Source: Endothia cerciana (Eukaryota; Ascomycota; Sordariomycetes; Diaporthales; Cryphonectriaceae). Taken from it: DNA of 64,000 nucleotides. Under the pieces are notes generated by a model. It had not been told where the DNA came from and did no database searches. It saw only the letters and a list, made by a program, of their open reading frames with translations. This document shows positions 55,686-64,000 of this stretch, in pieces. Where the stretch lies: contig JALRMH010000013.1 of the NCBI GenBank assembly GCA_026119935.1, forward strand, positions 682,001 through 746,000, given 5' to 3'. Each line of letters begins with the position of its first letter. Within the stretch, counting starts at the first letter, position 1. The position numbers were made by a program, and so were the translations under genes.

Positions 55686-58198
55686 GAGAGTGTGAGAGAG
55701 AGAGAGAGAGAAGGGGGGGGGGGTGGGGTGGTGGACATGAGTAGGGAGGGAAAAAGGCGGGACATGTCATCACACCGCGACGACCCGGACCGCCGCTGGC
55801 GCACGGATATTAAAGTCGACCCCTCCCACGGCACATGCCAATCGATCGCTGCGGGCCAAGACCAGGAAGAAAGCTTCAGCCTTATCTGACTTCGGATGAA
55901 TGCGGGCTGCCCTCCCCCCCCCCTCCCCTTCCCCCGGATTGGCATGCACGTCATATAAAAAGTCTCCGGAAAGGCAGAATCATAAGTTCGGGGAGAATGG
56001 GGTGGGACGATAATCAGTGACAGTGTAACACCGCTAAACTTTAAACATCTAGGACATCTAGCGAATTGCCTTTACCCCGTGCCGCGTCTGCGCCGTCGAT
56101 GGGGTCCGAGCACCGGCCTGCTCCGGGATGTGGACAGGTCGGGGAGGCGAGGGGTTCCTAGACACCTACGGCACTATCACCTGTGCGGTAGGGCAGGGAT
56201 AGATGAGATGTCCCTGGTCTGGCCTGTTCTATCACCGCATGCGGGAGATAGCTCTATCTCCTCGGGACGGCTGGCCTTGGCGGAGGGCTGCCGCTTATCG
56301 TGATGGGAGGGAGAAGTGCTGACAGATGTCTCGGGATGTGCCTCGGGACCTTGGGCGCCTCGCAGCTCCCGGGATTGGGCAGTGGAGCTCCTCAGGGCGG
56401 CGGCAGCCCCGTGTTGTCAGATCCCCCCCCTGGAGGTGGCTGACGCCTTGTCTCGACCATGGCTCCCACCGACAGACCGCCGCAGGCCAACCAGCAGCGA
56501 GGAATCTGAGGATCGGGAAGCACAGGACTGAGACGCGGGGCGAATGTGGCTGTCCGCCCAGGCCCAGATCGGCCAAGGGCCGAAACCCCCCAACAAAAGA
56601 AAGAGAGAGAGAAAAAAGACATTCCCTGCCTGTCCAGGGCGCCGGTGGGGGGGGAGGGGGAAACAATAGATCGTCGTCTTCCTGCCTGCCTGCCGGGCCT
56701 AGGGGCCCAGCTATACCACGACGGAGCGGGGTGGAATGCACGCGGATTTCCCCGCCCCGGCGCGTTCCCCCCCGGGGGCGCGATCCCAGCAAAGTATCTA
56801 CTACCTACCGCCATGTAGGGGACGTGAGACATGGGCTGGTGTCTGCCTGCAGGGAGCCCTTGCCGCATGGTGTTCCCGAATGGTCTGATCCAGGCGTCAT
56901 AATCGCTCAGCCCCAGGGCCGGAAGCATCGTCCATGTCCAGGCCGGCGAGGACCTCACATCAGCTCGCGCCAAAATGGTTCTTCAATCCCGTCTCGATGT
57001 CTCCCTCGCGCGGGATCCCGGAAGGGAGGAGGCGGGGAAGGGGGTTACAAAAATAAAAATAAAAATAAAAGTAAAGAGAGAGAGAGGGGTGAGGGGTAGA
57101 AGTCTATAAGTAATGGTACGATTCTGGGTTCGGTACCTCTGCTTCACAGTCGGCGGATGCCCAAAGCTTACTGTGGTGGTATGCAGAGGTAGTGTGCAGA
57201 GGCGGTATGCAGAAGTCACCGTACACACTTTGGGTCTTGTACATGCACAGATTGGCAACGGTCCATGAGCATGCCATGGCCTTAGTAGCTAACTGTGGTG
57301 AACTATGGTGGTAGGCGAGCAGAGAACTTACGCCCAGGGACCAGGTGCCAGGATTGAGCCCGACAGTCCCCCGCTGGACGGCCTTTATCGCTATTGACGT
57401 AGTCGAGGGCATCGGACTTCAGCAACGCCCTCGAGGATGCCGGTGTGCTGTGCCCAGTGATTTCGCTGCGTGCACTTGTGATCCATCCCTCACCCCATCG
57501 AAGGTGTGCTTCCAGGCCTCCAAGGCCTGCTTGTGCGGTCGTGTCGTGCACACCGAGTCGAGGAAGACCTGCGGGCGATGACATCTTGTGTTTTGGTGGT
57601 GGTGGTGGTGGTGTGTGAGTGGTATGCGATGGTTGTGTGCTTGATCTCTGATAGCTTAAGGCTGATATGAACTCCTCCGTGTCACAAGACATGGTGCTTC
57701 ATGCCACACGACAATGGTACTCGTGTTAGTCGACGAGCGGGCCCGTTGATGGGCGAATATTCGGGTCCATGCGGCGGCATAAGGCAGCAGCGCGCCCTGG
57801 TGGGTTGGTATTGGTGGAGACCTCAGGCTATGATTGGGCTGGGGTCGGGTGGTCGGCTTGTCGGTCTCGGTGTAAGTCTTGCTGTGGCGCGTGGGCCTGT
57901 GGCTGGGTCAGGCACAGGCCGTCGACGACAAGATGAATCCCAAATGCGGCGGCGACCTGTAAGCTGTGGGGGAGTCAGACCCCCCCTCCCCCCAAAAAAT
58001 ATCAAACCGTCAACGCCCAACGTCCATGTGATGTGATACAGCTGCCGAACCAGAGGTATTGAGGGGCGGACGTCGGCAGCGGCCATCGAGCCGATATAGT
58101 GCCCGGTTGCAGGTTGCATGTTGGGAGAACTGAAGTTCTGGAGGGTGATCTCAGCAGCGCAGGCCTTGGGCGCCTCCCAGGAGCTCATGGCGAGGTGA

Positions 58199-58258
58199 GG
58201 CTGAGGTTGTGGCTGAGGTTGGGGCTGAGGTTGTGGCTGGGGCCGTGGCTGGGTCGGT
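58199..58258. repeat. Tandem repeat, 5 x 12 bp
   Basis: Five 12-bp units of GGCTGAGGTTGT type fill 58199-58258. The first three are nearly identical and the last two diverged. On the minus strand they would encode a (PQPQ/TSAT)-like low-complexity peptide, so no gene is called. Confidence 0.85.
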
Positions 58259-61099
58259 GTATAATAAGGGAGCGAGCCTGCTTAGGATAAGATGAACGTC
58301 GAGTCCCGTATAGCGGCACACAAGGCAGCGGCGCAGTCTGCGTTTTTTATCGTCGAAGTTCCTGGTTGCTATAGGGCCATCTTTGGTGGTGATATGTAGA
58401 ATCTTGAGCTGGGGTCGTCTTGAGAGGACCAGCAGCACGGGGCGGAGCCCATAGCGAGATTCGATTGCGTGCTGGGTTGGGTACGGGCCAAGACCCGGTC
58501 GATGATTCCCAAGATGAGGTCCTCCATCGCCGATGGACGTTCGTGAGGGGTGATAGCTGGGGGCCTGCGTTTTGGCATCTAAATGGCCAACCCAGAATAT
58601 TATAAGAGCAGGCTGACCTCCAAATTATAAAAGGGTAGAGAGGTGGCCACGTCGTGTAGTATATATAGTATCCAGCGGTGGGTGGGTTCACTAGATATTC
58701 ACCAGGTGTATTCATTATCCATTCATTGGATATATATATATATATCTATTATCCATCCATTCTCCATTGATCTGGTGGGTCCCAGGGCTCACCATCCATT
58801 CACACGGCGGGTTCACCACCCATCCACGTTGTGGGCTCGCCATACGATCGATCACCTGATGGGGCTTACCGATCGTTCCCCTGGGTTCCATCAGCACCGA
58901 TACCAATGCCGTGTGTCGAGCAGAGATGGGGATGTTCGAGAAGTGGCCCCGTCAGTGATATTGATATTGTCTTATCTGATCTCATCATGCTGACCCCGGG
59001 GGGGGGGGGGGCACAAAGGAGCAGGGCAAGCAGAGATGGGCTGCTCCAGGTGTGTGAAGGGATCCATCCGTATGGAACCGTACGAGGCGGCAGGGTGCAG
59101 CCCGAGGTCACCACACTGTATCTTGTCTGTACCTGGCCCCCGCCAGTAACCTCCACAGAAAACTCAACAACAACAATAACAACAACAAGAACAAGAACAA
59201 GCACTGCTGGCAGCATACTTGGCGTGCGGAATCGAGCCGGAGACCCACCGGACGGCAGCGATGAGATGAACTCGTGGTGACGCCACGGCCTTGGCGCCCA
59301 GACACCCCAAACAAGCCAGGGTGGACGGGTGGTATCATGGTTAGATAGGTATTCTGCACGGCGGAGGCTTCAGGCCGCCCACCGCCCATCGCGCTGACCG
59401 TCCGAGACACCGCTACGCGTGCGTATGGCACCCTTGAGGCGTGTGAGGGTGGCTTGCAGCTCCGGGGGGGTTGGGTGGAAGAGGGGAGCGAGAGAAAACG
59501 AAGGAGGCCAGGCGGGGAAAAAGCAGAGAGGGAGAGGGAGAGAGAGAGGGGGAGAGAGGGAGAGAGGGAGGCGTAATCGAGATCCTGTGCTGTCTACGGA
59601 TGGATGTGTCTCCTGCTCCCGGCTCTCGTCTTTTCCTCATGTAGGCTTGCGTTGCGGTCGTCACTTTCTTCTTTCTTTTTTTTTTACTTTCAGGTCTTTC
59701 TATTTGGTCCCAAGTCACCCCCGAACCGGGCAACCGTTGCATGCCCAACTGCGAAAGTACATGCTAGCTTTCCACGAAAGTACACAGCTTGCCAGGCGCC
59801 CTTGCAGAGGGGGGGGGGGGGCAGGCGAGAGCGTGGGAGTTCTCTCTCCAACGGGCACAGTAACCAGTGCGGCACAGTGGGCCCCCGCCTGTCAGCGTCG
59901 GGGTACGGGGTACCCGTCCGCCCCCCGCCCAGGGCAGCCCGGTGCGCGGTAGCTGTACGTGGGCCACTAATGGCATCCCCCCCAGCTCACCCCGCAGTGC
60001 GACAACCCGCCACTCTCCTGCCACCACCGCACCCTCGACCTGTGTAGACTCCTGAGGTCGCTGATACATACATACATCGTCGAGCCTCAGTGTCACGCCC
60101 TTGCCCCCCCCCCTCCCCCCCAACCCCCAGGGGCGCCGAAAAAGAAGACGAGACGGGACGAGACGGTCCATTGCGGCCGCGGGAGAATTCCCAGTAGGCA
60201 CCGGTCGAGACCGACAACACGCCAGACGCGCGAAAGGCCGGCGCCAAGTGAGGGAGCGGGGATCAGCGCACAGGAGGAGGCCATGACTACGTGCAGTCCC
60301 GAGCACGAAGCATTCCCGGGCGAGTTTGGGCTCTTGGCGCCATCCCGCTGGGTGTGTATATATTTCCGTGTCATGCCCCCCCAGTCTCGAGGTCTCCCCA
60401 GCGTCATCCTCAGAACAACAGAACAGGACAGAACAGAACAGCCCCAGCCCACCACGAATACCACCATCACCACCACCACCACCACCACCACCACCACCAA
60501 GCCTATATAGCAAGCATACTGTCCTTATACGCCTTCACATCTCCTCCTGCCCCTGCCACACCCTCTGCCCCTCTTGGCGCCGAAGCCCTGAGCCAACCCC
60601 CGGGGGCCCCTGTTCCCCGTCCTGACATCTTCACAACAGCGGCCAACCGCCCTTCTGTCTCCCCGAGCCGGCAGTCCAACGACCCGCGCTCCGTCTCCAG
60701 GTATGATACGCCCCCCCTCCCCCCCCCCAATGAACCAGTGGGGGAACCGTCCCGCCCCCCTGTATACGCATAGTGCATCTCACAACAAGACAGACAGACG
60801 CCGTCCTGTGCCCGGGCCGGCCTGTTGCGACAGCCCTCCCGGTCTGCGGGCCTAGCCACGCCGCCGCCGCGCGTGCCTTCAGCGGGGCCAGAGGCCAGAC
60901 CCGGGATCCCGGGTCGCCGTAAGCCTGCTGCCGCTTGCTGCCCACCGCCGCGCATCGCACCTTTTTTTTCTCTCTGGTGGGGGGGGGGGAAGGAAAGGGG
61001 ATTATTGAGGGACGACCTTCCAGCGGCCCGTCCGGATTCCTCACCCGGTTCCCGTCTGGTCGCCACCACTGCTCTCCCGCCCGCAGCAACGCCGTCGGC

Positions 61100-63108
61100 A
61101 TGGCGCCCCAGGGAGCCCCAACCCCCGCCGACAGGAAGAAGAGGGCCAAGAGGAAGCGCGCCGCCGACGACCCTGGCCAGTCTCCTGCTGACAGGACGCC
61201 CCCACCTCCTCAGGACGGGGCCTCCACACCTACTCTGGAGGGGTCCCCTACGCCTCCTGCCCGCCGCGACCCCCAACCTCCGGACCTGAACACCCAGCAT
61301 CCGGACACGAACCCCCCACCACCACCTCCTCCTCCGGACGCGAACTCCCAGCCCCCTCCTCCGGCGGACGTGAACCCCCAGCCTCCTCCTCCTCTTCCTC
61401 CTCTTCCTCCTCTTCCTCCTCTTCTTCTTCTTCCTCCTCCTCCTCCTCCTCCTCCTCCTCCTCCTCCTCCTCCCCCTCCTGACTGGACCATGCGACCCTT
61501 CCCCCCTCTGATCGGTACGTTGAGAGTCACGCTGCTTGTTCGCAATGGGCCCGCCCGCCCGCCCGCCCGCCCGCCCGGCGAGGGCATTGGAAGCCTGTAC
61601 CTGCTGACGGCCTTATAGAAATAGAGAAAATCCCCCCCATCAACTATCTGGGCAGGACCTTTGCCAACCTGCGGCTGGTCCCAGGCGGGGGGGACGATGT
61701 TTTCTCGGAGATCCTAAGCCTCATCAATGACTACGAGGCCGTCCTCCACCGTAACGAGAGCTTCGCCGCCAACCTGGGGGCCCACATGACAGGCCCCGCA
61801 CTCGTCAGGGGCATGGAGAACTTCTTCCAGGGCCCCATAAGGCTCACACAGTCAAACCATCAGGAGGTGCCCTCGGTGACCTGGCTGGACGTGGTCCGGT
61901 TCGCCAGGGACAACCCGATGGACTTCGCCCTCACGCCTTCTGAGAACGGCTATACCTGCAGGTTCTATCTCGGGGGCGCCCAGGTCGAGATCACGGAGCA
62001 GGACTGGCGCACGATCATCTCCGGCACCCTCGACAGGTGCAACCTGCCGCCGCCGCTACCAATCTATGAAGACGAGGATCGGGAGATGGTCACCCTCGAC
62101 ATCCTGGACCAGCACCTCCATGTCGTCGTCAAGAGGGCGGACGATGTCGCGCGCAGGGCTCGGCAGCTCAAGTACCTGATGGCCGGCCGGAAGGAGGCCA
62201 TCAAATGTCGGCGTCGGTCTGCGGCGCAGCATGGCACCTCGCCCGCCGCGCACGCCGGCCAACAGCAGGGCCCGCTCCCGCGCCCTTCCTCCCCGTACGA
62301 TCTCGAGTCCGACCTTCTCCTGCAGTTCACGGCCGCCATGGCCGCACAGCCACGCCCCGCCTCCGCGTTCCCGGTGCCCCTGACGCCTGCGGCCCAGCAG
62401 GGTCCCTCCAACGTAAGGCACCCCCTCCCGCCGGTGCGAACCACCGGCGGTACTTCTCCTGCTTCCGTTCATACCCCTCCATGGCTTGCGATACACAAGG
62501 CGAACTGCGAGGGGCTGGAGAAGGGTGAGCCGATGCACCCACCCTGTGATAGGTGTCGCCGGCTGAAGGTCCAGTGTATCAGGCATCTCACGTCGTGTCA
62601 AGCGTGTACTAAGAAGCACACAAAGTGTACATATCTCGCTGTCACCCCTGGGGAGATCTCCGATATAGAAGCGATAGTCAGCGGGGCCCTCAGGGCTGAG
62701 CGCGACGGGTCAGCAGGCCAGGATGGAGGACACACCACACCCGATCCACAGTCGGCGACAACCTCAGCATCATCCATGGCCGAGTCCAGGGTGCTGCCCC
62801 CCGTCCCGGGTTACAACCCCGGGATGGCTACCGGCGATGGGTACTTTGGCGACAGCGGACCTGAGGCCCGGGGTGCCGACGGCGAGCCCCGGGCGGGGGG
62901 GGACACGCAGGGCCCTGGGTCCAGCAGCCTGCGGCAGCGGCTGTTCCGTGCTGGCAACCCGTTCCTCAACTACATGACACCAAGGGTTCGGAATGCGGCG
63001 CTGAGAGAGCAGTACCGCCCTCCGCAGAGCATAGATCGGGGCAGGGGGGCCGGAGTGGGTACGGAGGCGGCCCGGGGCGGGGCAATGGACGTCGACGACC
63101 GATCATGA
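61100..63108 (+). CDS. Polyproline protein with an internal Zn(II)2Cys6 cluster
   Basis: Exon 1 (61100-61514) and exon 2 (61619-63108) flank a 104-nt intron and give 634 residues with matching phase. The N-terminus is basic (KKRAKRKRAADD), then almost pure Pro/Leu, coded by a (CCT)n-type repeat (61382-61480). A folded region of about 140-290 reads INYLGRTFANLRLVPGG, VTWLDVVRFARDNPMDFAL and EITEQDWRTIISGTLDR. The cluster CDRCRRLKVQC-x6-CQACTKKHTKC lies at about 448-474, with the C-x2-C-x6-C spacing twice. It is followed by a polar tail with RQRLFRAGNPFLNYMTP. The zinc cluster suggests DNA binding, but its central-to-C-terminal place differs from ordinary fungal regulators. The start was chosen at the first ATG before the basic patch. 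Confidence 0.75.
61382..61480. repeat. (CCT/CTT)n trinucleotide repeat inside the coding region
   Basis: About 33 triplets of CCT with interspersed CTT encode the Pro/Leu run. Its length is likely to vary between strains. Confidence 0.9.
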
Positions 63109-64000
63109 GGACTGCCAGGAACCATGTGGTCGGCCTGGCGAAGAAAAGTTCAAAGTTCAAAAGCATGTGATTTATTTATCGTCTTGTCTTTCGGAAAAGG
63201 TATTCAGGACAGATATAATTTATTGTCTCCTCTGGTCTGGTCTCCTCAACACGCGTCTCGGGGACGGCTGGTACCCGCCCTGTCGTCGGAACATCGCCTG
63301 CCGGCCCCGGGTGCCCCTGCTCGGGCCTGGCGGGCAACCACCTCGCCCGCTGCGTAGCAGATATGTATAGGGACGGGTGGGGGGGGGGGGGAGGGGGCAC
63401 TTACCTACTGCTGCTCCCTTCCCCGTACATGCTCTTGTTCATCCATCCACTCATTTCATCCACCCCATCCAGCGCAGGAGGGGGGGAAGCCTGCGGCCGG
63501 ACGGGGGCGTTTCACAGTATCACCTCCTCGGCATGCAGCTGGTTCATCCCTGCGCGCGGTGGATCGTCCGGATCCGAGATCTGGTGCGCGTGGACCGGCC
63601 GGCCGCCCCTGAGGAGCCCGCGGGGTGCCGCACGTTGTGTTGACCTGAGACGGAAGGAGGTTGAGGCCATCGCGAGAACTCGCGGGCCTCACCCCACGGC
63701 TGGCAATAAACACCTGCGATAGTGAACATTTTGTGATAAATAGGTATCCGTGATATCGTAATCTCTGGTCCCGGGGCTCGCGGGGGCCCGGCGGATACCG
63801 AATCGAGTGGGGGGCGGCCAAACATTATGATATTGTACAACGGGATGACCGCAGCAAGTTGAGCTTCACGAGTGACCAGGTCTCATATATCTATGGAATA
63901 AGAGATCACGAGAACTCGCAGGCTCTCTGGTGTGATGGTCACCAGAGGTGCCGCCCGCAGTTCTCGACCATCTCTTCAGGTTCCCCCCTCCTTTGGGATC
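63109..64000. other. Right end, no supported gene
   Basis: Only short open frames are present, with one poly(G) tract at about 63379-63392. A palindrome CGCGAG-AA-CTCGCG lies at about 63671, and a related half copy (GAGAACTCGCAGGC) near 63911. Confidence 0.5.

Larger units (their letters stand above)
49157..61099. other. Twelve-kilobase gene-poor GC-rich region
   Basis: Many long open frames exist because of high GC, but they overlap on both strands and lack domains. The longest examined (52530-53339 and 53291-53767 on plus, 51326-50787 on minus) show no motif. The region is marked by G or C runs of 9-14 bp (for example 52313-52326, about 54465-54475, 58990-59001), AG/CT, GGT and TA repeats, and the repeat blocks listed separately. 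No tRNA or rRNA was seen. Confidence 0.5.

Noticed and set aside
61210..61587. Minus-strand poly-glycine frame
   Set aside because: It is the antisense of the (CCT)n repeat in the Zn2Cys6 gene.
1..64000. CRISPR array, prokaryotic operons, rRNA genes
   Set aside because: No regularly spaced repeats with unique spacers, no Shine-Dalgarno-led gene strings and no rRNA-like blocks were seen. The genes have spliceosomal introns.
1..64000. Starship captain (DUF3435 tyrosine recombinase)
   Set aside because: I looked for one because of the DUF3723 and patatin genes. No frame on either strand showed a recombinase-like arrangement.

Overview
The window looks like nuclear DNA of a filamentous ascomycete (Pezizomycotina, probably Sordariomycetes). 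Genes carry short GT-AG introns (about 48-315 nt). Typical filamentous-fungal families are present: a LaeA-type methyltransferase, Zn(II)2Cys6 domains, DUF3723, DUF6594 and a DUF7924-like protein. There is a Fot1/pogo DNA transposon with RIP-like decay and a nuclear tRNA-Gly(GCC). All calls come from reading the sequence. No database search was run, so family names rest on recalled motifs.

The left part (1 to about 38 kb) is an accessory compartment of broken, truncated or uncharacterised genes. In order it holds: the 3' end of an unknown gene; a P-loop-less nucleoside monophosphate kinase remnant; a frameshifted LaeA-like methyltransferase; an isolated Zn2Cys6 fragment; several unknown spliced genes; a DUF3723 gene next to a dead RING-patatin pseudogene (both are recurrent cargo families of Starship giant transposons); a complete 1,860-bp Fot1-like element; the tRNA; a protein with two retropepsin domains in tandem; a DUF6594 membrane protein; the 3' end of a Ty3/gypsy chromovirus; a scrap of ankyrin repeats; and a PD-(D/E)XK-like protein. 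Four reading frames in this part are broken exactly at homopolymers. That suggests either assembly indels or shared decay.

The middle (about 39.9-49.2 kb) is a compact block of intact housekeeping genes: sorting nexin SNX3/Grd19 (retromer cargo recycling), SF3A1/Prp21 (U2 snRNP) and LSm7 (U6 snRNP/mRNA decay) in divergent orientation, and a five-exon protein O-mannosyltransferase of the PMT1 type. Splice sites, phases and lengths all work out.

The right part (49.2-61.1 kb) is GC-rich and nearly gene-free. It is full of poly(G)/poly(C) runs, microsatellites and three diverged minisatellite or duplicated blocks. It ends with a two-exon gene for a 634-residue protein that has a polyproline N-terminus and an unusually placed, C-terminal-half Zn2Cys6 cluster (61.1-63.1 kb). 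The last 900 bp hold no gene that I can see.
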